Positions 1-9,425 of a stretch of DNA of 64,000 bases are shown one piece after another. Position numbers and translations under genes: made by a program. The notes beneath the pieces are model-generated. The model did not search any database and was not told the origin of the DNA. It worked only from the letters and a program-made list of their open reading frames with translations. The DNA is from Leptothoe kymatousa TAU-MAC 1615. GTDB lineage: Bacteria; Cyanobacteriota; Cyanobacteriia; Phormidesmidales; Phormidesmidaceae. The stretch covers positions 109,431 through 173,430 of the forward strand of contig NZ_JADOER010000005.1 in NCBI RefSeq assembly GCF_018739865.1. The letters are read 5' to 3'. Position 1 is the first letter of the stretch; each line of letters begins with the position of its first letter.

Positions 1-356
1 ACCTCATAGACAGTAGATCCAATCATCTGCTGCTGAGGTTCCAACAGCACAGTTATAGCGTTCCCATGGTCCACCGCCTGTTGCCGTAGGTGATCTAACC
101 AATCTGGCAAACTCGATGCGACCTGGGTCAGATCAAACGATAGATGATAATAGCCAGTGTAATGCTCATCACTGAAAGCATCGGCCGCTGGCTGCGGTTC
201 TGGCACCTGCATCAGCTCAATGCGCCCCCCCAGACCTTCCATCCAGCAGGCTAGGGTCACCCCAGCGGTAAACCGTTCAATCACCTCAAACCCTAACAGC
301 TCATAGAACACAATAGCCCGATGGATATCCGCCGTACGGATAGACGCGTGGTGCAT
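1..356 (-). CDS. VOC (glyoxalase/bleomycin-resistance) family protein, partial
   Basis: This gene runs off the left edge, so only its N-terminal ~118 codons are visible. It is not in the ORF track; I translated it from the ATG at 356. The start (MHHASIRTADIHRAIVFYE) is the usual beta-alpha opening of a vicinal-oxygen-chelate domain. His3, a Glu in the strand RIELMQVP and a His in GYYHLSF occupy the positions normally used for metal binding in glyoxalase I. It could be a lactoylglutathione lyase or a related VOC enzyme; the missing C-terminus prevents a choice. It lies 28 bp downstream of the next minus-strand gene, so the two may be co-transcribed. Confidence 0.75.
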   Translation of the reverse strand, partial: MHHASIRTADIHRAIVFYELLGFEVIERFTAGVTLACWMEGLGGRIELMQVPEPQPAADAFSDEHYTGYYHLSFDLTQVASSLPDWLDHLRQQAVDHGNAITVLLEPQQQMIGSTVYE

Positions 357-384
357 AGTGATTTTGAGTTAGTGCAACACCAAT

Positions 385-894
385 CTATTCAAAAAATTTC
401 AAATACCGATAATTATTCGGCACACCAGGTTCTTTTTCCAAATCAAAATTAATCACTTCCCACTGGGGCACCTCGGTGGATGAGGGACTAAACGCAACTG
501 GCAAACCGTAGAGCCGAGGACTGCTAGAATCCACTTGACCTCGCCAGGGCGTGCTGTACTCCAAATAAGACTTCACCAGCGACCGATAACGCTCCGCAAT
601 AATCACCCGCGTTGCCCGATATCCCTCAGTATACAAACGATCCAGGGCCTCATGAATCTCAAACCGAATCCCATCGGGATGGGTATGCTGCCGATACCAT
701 TCCCCTTCCCACTGACGCCAGTGACGCCCCGACTGTACGTGCACCAAATCGCGGGTGTCAAGGCTGACCTCGAAAGCACCATGGCGGGTACAGAGGTAGC
801 TATCTGTCAACGTAAGTGCCGGAATCATTTGCCGACAGTGGGGGCATTTTATCTCTGGCCCATAAAACGGATACTGAGAAGCAGAATTTATCAT
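385..894 (-). CDS. conserved cyanobacterial zinc-ribbon-like protein (TIGR02652-like)
   Basis: 169-residue soluble protein. Near the N-terminus it has a CPHC pair followed by a single Cys (YLCTRHGAFEV), which looks like an incomplete zinc ribbon. The rest is a compact alpha/beta sequence ending in NNYRYLKFFE. From memory it matches the cyanobacteria-restricted family TIGR02652, whose function is unknown. No signal peptide or membrane segment is seen. The plus-strand ORF at 535-915 is its shadow. Confidence 0.65.
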   Translation of the reverse strand: MINSASQYPFYGPEIKCPHCRQMIPALTLTDSYLCTRHGAFEVSLDTRDLVHVQSGRHWRQWEGEWYRQHTHPDGIRFEIHEALDRLYTEGYRATRVIIAERYRSLVKSYLEYSTPWRGQVDSSSPRLYGLPVAFSPSSTEVPQWEVINFDLEKEPGVPNNYRYLKFFE

Positions 895-1259
895 GCGGGT
901 TTATTAAAACACTGATGCCCAAACTTTAACTGGCCGGTCTCAACTGCCCCAATGTTGAACCCAGGAAAACCGTTCTTTTTGGAGCCGCACCATGGTACAC
1001 CCCAGACAACGCCAATCAGGATTGTGCTCGCTTTATTATAACGGGAGAAAAAAGCATGCTTTGCCCTAACCGATATTATTTCAGAGCATTCCATAGGTTG
1101 ATGCGGCTGTAAACGATAAAAACCATCCCCTAGGCCCCGTTATCTGCCGAGACTTTAGAGCGGACCCCATATGGGAAAATCACAACGCCATCTATCCTAC
1201 AGTCAGCCTTCAAAATACAGCTGAAACCCCTGACAACTTAACGATTTTTAAGTAATTCC

Positions 1260-1805
1260 GTGGCACATACCTCCCCCATTTTGACCGTCCCTGGTGGCGT
1301 TTGGCCGGCACCAGACATCTCCCAAAGCGCTTTTGTAGCCCCCAATGCGACCATCCTGGGGCAAGTAGAGATCGAACAAGGTGCCAATATTTGGTACGGA
1401 GCTGTGATCCGAGGCGACGTGGAACGTATCCACATCGGCGCCCATAGTAACGTGCAAGATGGGGCCGTTCTCCATGGCGACCCTGGCCAACCCACCATCC
1501 TCGAAGACTATGTCACCATCGGCCATCGCGCTGTTGTCCACAGTGCCCATATTGAACGCGGCTGCCTGATTGGCATCGGTGCCATTATTCTCAATGGCGT
1601 TCGCGTTGGCACAGGGAGCATAGTTGGCGCCGGCGCTGTGGTGAATAAAGATGTTCCCCCTGGGTCGTTGGTGGTTGGGGTCCCTGGCAAAGTGCTCAAA
1701 CCCCTGGCCCAAGAGCAAATCGACCACCTGATTGACCACGCTAAAAAGTATGAGCAATTAGCGCTGGTCCATGCGGGCAATGGCACCGATCTGGGCTTTG
1801 AATAA
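1260..1805 (+). CDS. gamma-carbonic-anhydrase-like hexapeptide-repeat protein
   Basis: 181-residue left-handed beta-helix protein of the YrdA/PaaY/CcmM-N type, with repeated [IV]-G-x-x hexapeptides throughout. The gamma-class landmarks are present: RGD in the first coil region, NVQD followed by H in AVLHGD, and the paired histidines of GHRAVVH, so the three zinc-ligand histidines are intact. It may hydrate CO2, but many family members are acyltransferase-like or structural. It lacks the RbcS-like repeats of CcmM, so it is not the carboxysome scaffold. The start is a GTG at 1260; no better ATG lies upstream. Confidence 0.8.
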   Translation: MAHTSPILTVPGGVWPAPDISQSAFVAPNATILGQVEIEQGANIWYGAVIRGDVERIHIGAHSNVQDGAVLHGDPGQPTILEDYVTIGHRAVVHSAHIERGCLIGIGAIILNGVRVGTGSIVGAGAVVNKDVPPGSLVVGVPGKVLKPLAQEQIDHLIDHAKKYEQLALVHAGNGTDLGFE

Positions 1806-1868
1806 CGCCCCGCCCTCGGTTCTAGCTCCGTCATGCCCTAGGGCCCAACACGGCCCAACGCTATAGTG

Positions 1869-2870
1869 ATGGGTCCCCTGAGCCCTCTCTCTGAATCACT
1901 TTCACCCCTGTCTACCGCTTTATTGCCAACGATGACCGCTAAATTTTTTCACACCGACGATCGCCTCCAAAAAAAACTGAGCCAGGTGCTCGACCTTACC
2001 TGGGCCAGATTTCCCAACCTGGCTCAAAACCAAATTGCCGTTACGTGGCTCACATACGCGCCCCCCTATAGCGTTAATACCGGCGGCGCACTGAGTCCGG
2101 AGGAATTTTGGAAGCAGCAACCCCAGGGGGCTAGCTACCGTGGGGTGGAACTCATCTACCCGGCCAGTGTAGTCAAGCTGTTTTACTTAGTGGCTATCCA
2201 CGAATGGCTCGAACGGGGCATGACCCAAACCAGCCTAGAGCTAGAACGCGCCGTGAAAGACATGATCGTCGATTCCAGTAACGACGCCACTGGCTATGTC
2301 ATGGATGTCCTCACCGGCACCACTAGCGGCCCCGAGATACCAGCCGGCCCGTTTGAGACTTGGAAACATCAGAGAAACCTGGTAAATCGCTATTTACAAA
2401 GCCTGCATTGGCCAGAACTGACCACCATTAATGCCAACCAAAAAACCTGGTGTGATGGCCCCTACGGTCGCGAGCGTGCATTTTTGGGCGATGGCTACGA
2501 AAACCGCAATATGCTCACCACCGAGGCCTCGGCTCGACTGCTCCATAGCATTGTGGGCGGGGTGGCGGTCAATGCCCAGCGATCGCAAAACATGATGACG
2601 CTGATGAAGCGAGACCTCGACCCTAAAGTACTCGCCGCCGATCCAGAAAATCAGGTGACGGGATTTTTAGGTGCGGGCGTCCCCGTGGCCACACAGGTTT
2701 GGTCCAAAGCAGGACTCACCAGCAAAGTACGCCATGACGCAGCCTACATTGAAGCGGAAGGTAGCCATCCCTATTTGCTAGTCGTCTTCACCGAAGGCAC
2801 AGAGCACAGCACCAACGAAGAGATTTTGCCCTTCGTGTCAGCCCAGATTCTAGAGCTCATGAAAGTTTAG
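1869..2870 (+). CDS. class A beta-lactamase-like serine hydrolase
   Basis: About 333 residues. The penicillin-recognising fold is indicated by SVVK (SxxK nucleophile motif) near residue 103, SSND at the position of the SDN motif, and SKAG in place of the KTG motif. This is the Beta-lactamase2 family. In cyanobacteria such proteins are usually peptidoglycan-related hydrolases or of unknown substrate rather than resistance enzymes. No signal peptide is evident. The ORF track opens at a GTG (1866) directly before the ATG at 1869, which I prefer. It follows the hexapeptide protein by ~60 bp on the same strand. Confidence 0.72.
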   Translation: MGPLSPLSESLSPLSTALLPTMTAKFFHTDDRLQKKLSQVLDLTWARFPNLAQNQIAVTWLTYAPPYSVNTGGALSPEEFWKQQPQGASYRGVELIYPASVVKLFYLVAIHEWLERGMTQTSLELERAVKDMIVDSSNDATGYVMDVLTGTTSGPEIPAGPFETWKHQRNLVNRYLQSLHWPELTTINANQKTWCDGPYGRERAFLGDGYENRNMLTTEASARLLHSIVGGVAVNAQRSQNMMTLMKRDLDPKVLAADPENQVTGFLGAGVPVATQVWSKAGLTSKVRHDAAYIEAEGSHPYLLVVFTEGTEHSTNEEILPFVSAQILELMKV

Positions 2871-2923
2871 AGTTCCCTGACAGTCTGCGAGCAAAGCCCA
2901 GTCCTCAGCCGGGCTCAACACCA

Positions 2924-3088
2924 TCAGCCCCCAAGCCAAAGCCCCTGCCCTCCGATGGATGCATCCACCGGAGGATAAACCTTGCGGCCATTGGTTTCCA
3001 GCCGCTTAGCCCAAGCCCAGCTATGGGTCAGCGGTCCCCAAAAGTAAGCATGGGGAACCCCAAACGCCTGACGCCAGGCCTGGGCCGA
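2924..3088 (-). pseudogene. possible gene remnant, unidentified
   Basis: The intergenic gap 2871-3260 contains a 54-codon minus-strand open frame with no start codon; it is closed upstream by TAA at 3089-3091. Its translation looks protein-like (FGVPHAYFWGPLTHSWAWAK, then GRKVYPPVDASIGGQGLWLG), rich in Trp and Gly and unlike random translation. I read it as the tail of a decayed gene of a family I do not recognise. The rest of the gap holds only the upstream region of the next gene. Confidence 0.3.
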
Positions 3089-3260
3089 TTAAACTTTCAC
3101 CACAGAAATTAAGCCAAACTGCCGTATCAAAGGATTACAAAACTTGATATAAGCAGTATGGAAATGTGTTCGTTATTGGCAACGCTGTAACGGGTGTATC
3201 GGGTAGTGCAATCCACCCGACCAAGCAAGTCAACTGTTTTGGTTAGAGGAGTAAAGAACA

Positions 3261-3887
3261 ATGTCTATCACATATCGGCTAAGACGCCATGCATCAACGC
3301 TGTGCAAGGCATTAGTCATCGGCATAGGGCTAGCAGCCGTTAATAATGAAATCGCGCAGGCTCAAACCCAGAGCGTACAAACACAGACAATAGCCCTAGA
3401 TTCGGAGGTTATTAACCCCGCTAAGCTCAAGGAAACTCCCTTAGAACTTGCTCAACGTCGGGGACGTCGCAGCAGTGATGGCACCACAAGTGACTTTATT
3501 GGCCTTGGCCTTAGCCTTGGCACAGGGGATGGCGATGGTGCCCTAGAGGAGCTGGGTTTAGCCGCCATTAGCAAACTTAGCTTTGCCCCACAGCTATCGG
3601 TTCGCCCCGCCGTCGTTGTCAACGATTCAGCGGCCGTCATTGCCCCTGTCACCTACAACTTTCAGTCACCGGCAACCTTGTTTAATGCCAGTATTTTTCC
3701 CTATGTTGGCGGCGGCATTGCCATTAATGCCACAGAAGATGATGTGGCACCGCTGGTGAGCGCCGGTGTTGATGTGCCCTTTAGCGAAAGGATGACGTTA
3801 AATGGTCAGAGCAATATCACCCTAGCGGATGACATTACCGTCCATTTTATGTTCGGCCTAGGCTACAACATCGATGGCCTATTTTAG
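3261..3887 (+). CDS. exported beta-barrel-like outer-membrane protein
   Basis: 208 residues starting after a good ribosome-binding site (TTAGAGGAGTAAAGAACA). A Sec signal peptide is visible: basic MSITYRLRRH, a hydrophobic stretch and a likely cut after AQA around residue 35. The mature part alternates short glycine-rich strands and ends in LGYNIDGLF, a terminal aromatic typical of outer-membrane barrels. This suggests a small outer-membrane or periplasmic protein of the cyanobacterial envelope. Its function is unknown. A motif shared with the region at 44507 lies ~100 bp upstream of its start. Confidence 0.6.
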   Translation: MSITYRLRRHASTLCKALVIGIGLAAVNNEIAQAQTQSVQTQTIALDSEVINPAKLKETPLELAQRRGRRSSDGTTSDFIGLGLSLGTGDGDGALEELGLAAISKLSFAPQLSVRPAVVVNDSAAVIAPVTYNFQSPATLFNASIFPYVGGGIAINATEDDVAPLVSAGVDVPFSERMTLNGQSNITLADDITVHFMFGLGYNIDGLF

Positions 3888-4052
3888 CCATGGGCTAAGG
3901 CAAAGCTGCCCCAGCACGGTGCAGTAAAACATCCGCTATTGACAAGGCCTCTGCCACTACCCTAGCTCGATCGATCGGACAATCGATGCGAAGGAAGTAG
4001 CGGAGGTTCTTGCTAATCGGGGCACTCTAGCCTAGGTTTTCAGGATGCATTG

Positions 4053-5492
4053 ATGGCTATAGCAACACCTTGGCAGCAGGTAGAGGCCCGATTTAAAGAC
4101 GTTTGGGGATACGACAGTTTTAGACCACCCCAAGATGATGTCATTCGGACACTTTTAGACAAAAAAGATGCGCTGATTGTTATGCCGACAGGCGGCGGCA
4201 AGTCTATTTGTTTTCAGCTACCTGCTTTGTTGCAACGGGGAGTAACGCTGGTCATTTCCCCCCTCGTGGCCCTGATGGAAGATCAGGTGCAAGAGCTCAA
4301 GCAGCGCCATTTAGCAGCAGAGCGTTTGCACAGTGCCCTGACACCTTTTGAGAAACGACAAACGCTACAAAAATTACAACAGAATTGGATTAGGCTGTTA
4401 TATCTCTCCCCAGAAACGTTGCTGAGTCGGCGGGTGTGGGAAACGCTGTGTTTACCAGACGTGCAGATCAATGGGTTAATTTTGGATGAGGCCCATTGTT
4501 TGGTGCAGTGGGGAGATACCTTCCGTCCCAGCTATCGAAGATTGGGCGCGGTCAGAAGCACGTTGCTCAGCCATAAGCCGAGGGGAACCAAACTGCCCAT
4601 TGCAGCATTTACGGCCACGGCTAACCCGGCAGCCCAGCAAACAATTTGCAACGTGTTGCGGTTACAACAGCCCAAAGAAATCAAACTGAGCCCCTATCGA
4701 CCCAATTTAAATTTGGCCGTAAAAGTGGTCTGGACACCCCGGGGACGTCGCCGGACCATGAGACAGTTTATTCAGGCCCATCCAGGGCAAGCGGGGTTGG
4801 TCTATGTACGCACTCGCAAAACAGCTGAAGAGCTAGCCCAGTGGTTAAAGCCCCAAGGGTTTTCGGTGGAGGCTTACCATGCGGGGCTAACCAGTGGAAA
4901 CCGACGACGCATTGAAGCAGACTGGATTGCGGGAGACTGTCAGTTTGTGGTGTGCACCAGTGCTTTTGGCATGGGCATCAACCATCCAAGGGTGCGGTGG
5001 GTCTGCCATTTTCATGCCCCCAGCACCCTGAGTGAATATGTCCAGGAAATTGGTCGCGGTGGTCGTGATGGCAAACCGGCCGATGCCCTCACGTTGGTCA
5101 GTGAGCCCACGGGATGGCTAGATTCGGCAGATAAAAAACGCTGGCAGTTTTTCTCGGAAAGTGAACGTAAACTGAAACAAGAGGCTCAGCAGTTAATCAA
5201 GTCCCTATCTGCCACGGGGCACATTGACCAGGTGTTGCAACAGAATGGCAAAGCCGCTACGGCATTAGCGCTGTTACATAGCCAACAGAAGTTGATTTGG
5301 GAAGATCCATTTCACTATCGGTTAACCGAGGGTACAACGAGTAAACCGGGCAAAATCTACAACAGCATTCAGGAAATTAAAGACTATTTATTTAGTCGCA
5401 AGTGTCGTTGGCAGACGCTATTGGTGCAGTTTGGGTGTACGGCGGAAGCCAACGGCATGCAGTGTGGCCATTGCGACACGTGCAAAAAATAG
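4053..5492 (+). CDS. recQ: RecQ-family ATP-dependent DNA helicase
   Basis: 479 residues from the ATG at 4053; the track uses the TTG just before. An SF2 helicase core is clear: motif I MPTGGGKS near residue 45, motif II DEAH near residue 145, FTATA for motif III, and a QEIGRGGRDG motif VI. The RecQ-C zinc cluster is seen as a CRWQ...CGHCDTC cysteine set at residues ~447-477. The protein stops there, so the HRDC domain of longer RecQ proteins is absent. It unwinds DNA 3'-5' during recombination and fork repair. It stands alone, with a ~160-bp upstream gap. Confidence 0.88.
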   Translation: MAIATPWQQVEARFKDVWGYDSFRPPQDDVIRTLLDKKDALIVMPTGGGKSICFQLPALLQRGVTLVISPLVALMEDQVQELKQRHLAAERLHSALTPFEKRQTLQKLQQNWIRLLYLSPETLLSRRVWETLCLPDVQINGLILDEAHCLVQWGDTFRPSYRRLGAVRSTLLSHKPRGTKLPIAAFTATANPAAQQTICNVLRLQQPKEIKLSPYRPNLNLAVKVVWTPRGRRRTMRQFIQAHPGQAGLVYVRTRKTAEELAQWLKPQGFSVEAYHAGLTSGNRRRIEADWIAGDCQFVVCTSAFGMGINHPRVRWVCHFHAPSTLSEYVQEIGRGGRDGKPADALTLVSEPTGWLDSADKKRWQFFSESERKLKQEAQQLIKSLSATGHIDQVLQQNGKAATALALLHSQQKLIWEDPFHYRLTEGTTSKPGKIYNSIQEIKDYLFSRKCRWQTLLVQFGCTAEANGMQCGHCDTCKK

Positions 5493-5731
5493 CACCACAA
5501 GGCCTGTAGTATTCCCGCCCACCCTACATAATTCACCAATATTTTGGCTCAAAATCTTTTTCATTAAAAAACATTAAGCCAAATCAATCAATGATTTTTG
5601 TTTGGGCATGCTGGGACTCCACCCATGGGGTACGCATTTTTTAGGAGTGTCTAGTGTTCTAGGAATGATATCCGCCCAGACGAATTTATCTGGCAGCAAA
5701 CCATAAAACGACTAATTGGAAGGTTTTACCA

Positions 5732-5950
5732 ATGTCTGTAACAACTCAGAAAAACTTGACCACAATGTTTAGGACTGTGATCGGAGAGTACAGCCCTACT
5801 GATATCTTGATTGCTCTTGATGCCGCGGTCAAAAACCGTCCTGAATATACCCACTTAGCCAATGGCATTTGCGACACGCTGATAAATTTGGATAGTCCTA
5901 AAGCGCAAAGGTGGCGCGATCGCATTATTCTCAGGGACAACTCGTTCTAA
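5732..5950 (+). CDS. small hypothetical protein
   Basis: 72-residue soluble protein with a plausible Shine-Dalgarno (GGAAGG, ~9 bp before ATG). It is largely helical, with no membrane segment or Cys motif. The sequence (TDILIALDAAVKNRPEYTHL) looks like a real folded small protein, and a HIP1 octamer lies inside it. The function is unrecognised. The 240-bp gap in front contains no other coding candidate. Confidence 0.5.
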   Translation: MSVTTQKNLTTMFRTVIGEYSPTDILIALDAAVKNRPEYTHLANGICDTLINLDSPKAQRWRDRIILRDNSF

Positions 5951-6124
5951 AGCCACCAGGGTTTTCAGCCGACAACCAACGGCTGAAAACCCTCTGCCAC
6001 AAACCAATCCATAAATCGTAAGACCGTCACCAGCCACAACAACTTTAGCCATAGCGACAACTTACCCAAGAGACTTTCTTCTCCATCGCTTCAAAGAGAA
6101 TTCTCCTGAGTCCCTGGCAAATCA

Positions 6125-6400
6125 CTAGCTGCGACGAATCAGATCTAACCCAGAAATACCCGCAAACCCCGCAAAGAAATAGGCTGCAAATTTGGCAGGA
6201 TGAGAGTCTATCAGGGAATAGTTCGAGCCAATTAGCCGACCAGAATTGTCACTGGCGACAAAAATCAACAAAAATGCAATCGCACAGAGACCCAGCCCTT
6301 TAATCAGGATATAGCGTCTACCCTGGTTAGTATCGATGGGCTTAATCGGTGTCTTTTGCTGCATAGTTAGCTCTCGACGCTTTAGCTGTTTGCCATTCAT
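6125..6400 (-). CDS. small membrane protein, second gene of a two-gene unit
   Basis: 91 residues: a basic N-terminus (KQLKRRELTMQQ), a transmembrane helix around LGLCAIAFLLIFVAS, then a second hydrophobic stretch (FAAYFFAGFAGISGLDL) near the C-terminus. The start at 6400 is supported by an AAGGAG Shine-Dalgarno that lies inside the last codons of the upstream gene (6405-6575), so the two are probably translationally linked. The function is unknown; both resemble small inner-membrane proteins of cyanobacteria. Confidence 0.5.
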   Translation of the reverse strand: MNGKQLKRRELTMQQKTPIKPIDTNQGRRYILIKGLGLCAIAFLLIFVASDNSGRLIGSNYSLIDSHPAKFAAYFFAGFAGISGLDLIRRS

Positions 6401-6404
6401 GGAT

Positions 6405-6575
6405 CTACTCCTTACAGGGTGCCATTGTAATCAGGCCCACACCGCTTCCCATCAATAGGGCTGCTACACCAGAAACTTCTCGATTGGGAATCAGGCTAAT
6501 GGCCGTAAACAACAAACCGATCCCAAACATGACGCTGCCAAGGATCACGATTGTGCGTTGTGAAAAGTTCATCAT
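6405..6575 (-). CDS. 56-residue membrane protein, below ORF-track cutoff
   Basis: This short gene is not in the track. It opens with tandem ATGs (6575 and 6572) and reads MMNFSQRTIVILGSVMFG, then ISLIPNREVSGVAALLMGSG, ending MAPCKE. Two hydrophobic helices are separated by a short polar loop. The final codons (TGT AAG GAG TAG) supply the Shine-Dalgarno of the next gene, which starts 4 bp after the stop. This tight arrangement is the main evidence that it is real. It is divergent from the helicase at 6707. Confidence 0.5.
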   Translation of the reverse strand: MMNFSQRTIVILGSVMFGIGLLFTAISLIPNREVSGVAALLMGSGVGLITMAPCKE

Positions 6576-6706
6576 AGCCAGTGCAGCCGGTATCTATAGA
6601 TCATTTTAGGGGGTGGGGGACGGAGCGCGGTTGCAGGACGACTATCGATGTTATAGCCATCGGCGAATACAGTACCCTTGGAGCTGTCAGTTCTACGTCA
6701 TTGCCC

Positions 6707-9022
6707 ATGCCTATCCCCGATCGTACTTTACACCTTCAGCTATTGCGGGATAGCCTGCGCCCGGGGCAACGTCGGTTAGCCGACTGGCGCGGTGGCCCCC
6801 TGGCGGTATCGGCGGTGCCTGGGTCCGGAAAATCGACGGGGATGGCGGCAGGCGCTGCGATCGCAATTGCCCACTTTCAACTCCATGGGCGTAAACAGCT
6901 CGTACTGGTTACATTTACCCGCTCCGCCGCCGCCCACATCAAGGCTAAAGTACGGCATCATCTCAAAGCCCTAAAGCTGCCCTACAACAGCTTTATTGTG
7001 CAAACGCTCCACGGTCTTGCCCTCAACATCGCCACCCATACACCCGAAATTTCTGGGATTGATCTAGAGACAACGACGCTTGTTTCCCCGAACCAAAGCA
7101 ACCGCTTAATTCGCACCGCCGTAGAAGCCTGGATCCACGAGGCCCCCGACCTTTATCAGCGTTTACTAGCGGGCCACAGTTTTGACGGAGAAGCCACCGA
7201 ACGCCTGCGCCGCCAGTCAGTTTTACGGACAGAAGTGCTACCCGCTTTAGCCTATACCGCTATCCATGAAGCCAAAAGTTCTGGCCTCCAGCCCGAAAAC
7301 CTGCGCCACATCGGTCAAAACGCGCCCGCTAACCCCTATCAACTCTTGGATGTGGCCGCCGGACTCTATGGTCAATATCAAACCTTACTCAACCAGCGGG
7401 GCCTAATTGACTACGATGACATGATTTTAGCGGCCCTAAGAGCACTAGAAGACCCAGATGTCTGTCACCGCTGGCAAACCCAGTTTTTCGCAGTGTTTGA
7501 AGACGAAGCTCAAGATTCATCGCCGTTACAGACCCAGCTCCTAGAAAAGTTGGCGGCCGCGCCAGCCCCTGCCCCCAGCCACGGCGATGCTACCCCCAGC
7601 CCAGACACACCAACGAAAAATCTCGTCCGCGTTGGGGATCCAAACCAGGCAATTAATTCCACCTTCACCCCCGCCGACCCGGTTTTCTTCAACCAGTTTT
7701 GCGACGCCAATCGCCCGGATCGCCTAGCCACCATCGCCCAGGCTGGCCGTAGTACGGAGGCGATTATGGCGGCAGCAAACCATATGCTCCAGTGGGTCAA
7801 TCAGCGGTTGGCAGAGCCCCCATTTCGCGACCAAGCCATTTTGCCTGTGCCCCCCAACGATCCACAACCCAACGCCAATCCGGCCCCCCTAGGGCAGGGG
7901 GTGGAACTGCTCAAACCCTATGATGTGACTCAATCGGTGCAGCGCCTTGGGCAACGGGTGAAAACCCTGATTAACGATTGGAAACAGCTTAAAGATGAGG
8001 CCCTACCCACCCTAGCGGTGTTAGTGCGAGAGAATCGCCAGGGCCGGTTTCTGCGGGAAATTTTAGAAGATCCACAACGGCTAGGATTTGATTTTATAAA
8101 AGACACCGGCCTAAAAATCTACGATGTGGGCAGTCGCGATCGCAACAACCAAGTGCCCCTAGAAATGTTGCGGCTGATGCAATTTATCGAACGGCCCCAT
8201 TCCCCCGACTATTTAAAGGGGGCCCTACGGGTTCTAGTGGATCGTCAACGCATTCCCACCCAAGATCTCAACCCCCTCACCACCAACCCCGAACAGTTTT
8301 TATATCCAGGCCCCCTCGACCCACCGCTCAAAACAGAGCCCGCCATTAGCGCCCGCCGCTACTGCACCAGCCTCCTCCGGGCCCGGTTTGATCTGCCGCC
8401 TTACCACCTGCTCCCCTTCCTCGGCACCACCCTTAACTACAATCAAAGCGAGCTGGCCACCGCCGATAAGCTCGCCGCTCGCATTGCCCAACAAACCTCC
8501 GAAGACAGCAGCCTTAGCACCATGATTGGCGCCCTGCAGGAAATCGTCAGTGCCGAACGCTTTGATGCCATCGAAGCCGAAGATGCCGAAGCCCAATATA
8601 CCCGCCCCGGCCAGCTCACGATTATCACCATGCACAAGGCCAAGGGGCTAGATTGGGATGCCGTCTTTCTCCCCTTTCTCCACGCCAAACTCATCCCCGG
8701 CCAACCCTGGGTACCGCCCCAAACAGAATTTCTCGGCCCCGCCGCCAATCCCGTCTCGTTACCCGATGTTGTCCGCGCTCAAATTCGCGCCCATGTCCAT
8801 GGCCGGACAACGATCCCCAACATGGCCGCTGCCGGACAGCGGGCAACCCAGCTGAAGCAAGCAGAAGAATACCGTTTACTCTATGTGGCCATGACCCGCG
8901 CCAAACGATTGCTATGGATGAGTGCGGCCCAACAATCTCCCTTTGCCTGGAGCAATCCAGACAATCTACATGCTGGGGAGCCTTGCCCTGTGTTTTCTGA
9001 ATTAGAGCGGTTTATAGAATAA
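6707..9022 (+). CDS. UvrD/Rep-type superfamily 1 DNA helicase
   Basis: About 771 residues from the ATG at 6707. The track extends 42 residues further to a GTG, but that extension overlaps the upstream region of the divergent gene and shows no helicase similarity. The SF1A motifs are visible: Q motif (RPGQRRLADW), Walker A AVPGSGKST near 37, FEDEAQDSS (motif II) near 264, GDPNQAIN (motif III), MHKAKGLDWDAVF (motif V) near 640 and LLYVAMTRAKRLL (motif VI) near 724. Predicted role: 3'-5' DNA unwinding in repair or replication restart. It is more divergent than canonical UvrD/PcrA and has a proline-rich insert after motif II (APAPAPSHGD). Confidence 0.85.
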   Translation: MPIPDRTLHLQLLRDSLRPGQRRLADWRGGPLAVSAVPGSGKSTGMAAGAAIAIAHFQLHGRKQLVLVTFTRSAAAHIKAKVRHHLKALKLPYNSFIVQTLHGLALNIATHTPEISGIDLETTTLVSPNQSNRLIRTAVEAWIHEAPDLYQRLLAGHSFDGEATERLRRQSVLRTEVLPALAYTAIHEAKSSGLQPENLRHIGQNAPANPYQLLDVAAGLYGQYQTLLNQRGLIDYDDMILAALRALEDPDVCHRWQTQFFAVFEDEAQDSSPLQTQLLEKLAAAPAPAPSHGDATPSPDTPTKNLVRVGDPNQAINSTFTPADPVFFNQFCDANRPDRLATIAQAGRSTEAIMAAANHMLQWVNQRLAEPPFRDQAILPVPPNDPQPNANPAPLGQGVELLKPYDVTQSVQRLGQRVKTLINDWKQLKDEALPTLAVLVRENRQGRFLREILEDPQRLGFDFIKDTGLKIYDVGSRDRNNQVPLEMLRLMQFIERPHSPDYLKGALRVLVDRQRIPTQDLNPLTTNPEQFLYPGPLDPPLKTEPAISARRYCTSLLRARFDLPPYHLLPFLGTTLNYNQSELATADKLAARIAQQTSEDSSLSTMIGALQEIVSAERFDAIEAEDAEAQYTRPGQLTIITMHKAKGLDWDAVFLPFLHAKLIPGQPWVPPQTEFLGPAANPVSLPDVVRAQIRAHVHGRTTIPNMAAAGQRATQLKQAEEYRLLYVAMTRAKRLLWMSAAQQSPFAWSNPDNLHAGEPCPVFSELERFIE

Positions 9023-9078
9023 AGCAGGTCTGTGCAGTTTTAGAATGGTTAGGTCAGTTCGTATTAACCAAAGCTCCT

Positions 9079-9387
9079 ATGTCTGCATCCGTGCTGAAAT
9101 TTTCTTCTGAAGACTGCGGTATTTGCCACAAAATGTCGTTTTACGACGCCAAGGTAGCTGATGAACTCGGGCTGAGCTTTGTCGATATAAAAATGCAAGA
9201 TACAGCCACCTACCGCAAATATCGAAAAGTTTTATTGGCCCAATATCCAGACAAGGCCGACATGGGCTGGCCCACTTACATTATTTGTGAAGAACCTGAA
9301 GGAGAATTTCAAATTTTAGGCGAGGTCAAAGGAGGGCACCCCAAGGGAGAGTTTCGGAAACGCCTCCAGGCAGTCATTGCCTCTTAG
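9079..9387 (+). CDS. thioredoxin-fold protein with CGIC motif
   Basis: 102 residues. The N-terminal strand and CGIC active-site pair (SSEDCGICHK, residues ~13-16) plus the cis-proline segment GWPTYII mark a thioredoxin-like fold. The CxxC is non-standard (thioredoxin has CGPC). It probably acts as a small thiol-disulfide protein of the cytosol, since no signal peptide is seen. The last ten codons form the left arm of a long palindrome (9362-9425), which is unusual: the gene's 3' end is duplicated in inverse orientation directly after the stop. Confidence 0.7.
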   Translation: MSASVLKFSSEDCGICHKMSFYDAKVADELGLSFVDIKMQDTATYRKYRKVLLAQYPDKADMGWPTYIICEEPEGEFQILGEVKGGHPKGEFRKRLQAVIAS

Positions 9388-9425
9388 GAGGATCGCCTCT
9401 TAGGAGGCAATGACTGCCTGGAGGC
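9362..9425. repeat. 30-bp inverted duplication spanning the stop codon of the thioredoxin-like gene
   Basis: The left arm 9362-9391 and right arm 9396-9425 are reverse complements over 30 positions (two G-T pairs in RNA), separated by only 4 nt (ATCG). The left arm includes the codons for the C-terminal residues and the TAG stop. A further ATCCTCCTAA at 9427-9436 can pair with TTAGGAGGAT of the left arm as an alternative. The transcript would form a very stable hairpin, either ending transcription or protecting the 3' end. It looks like a snap-back duplication. Confidence 0.9.
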
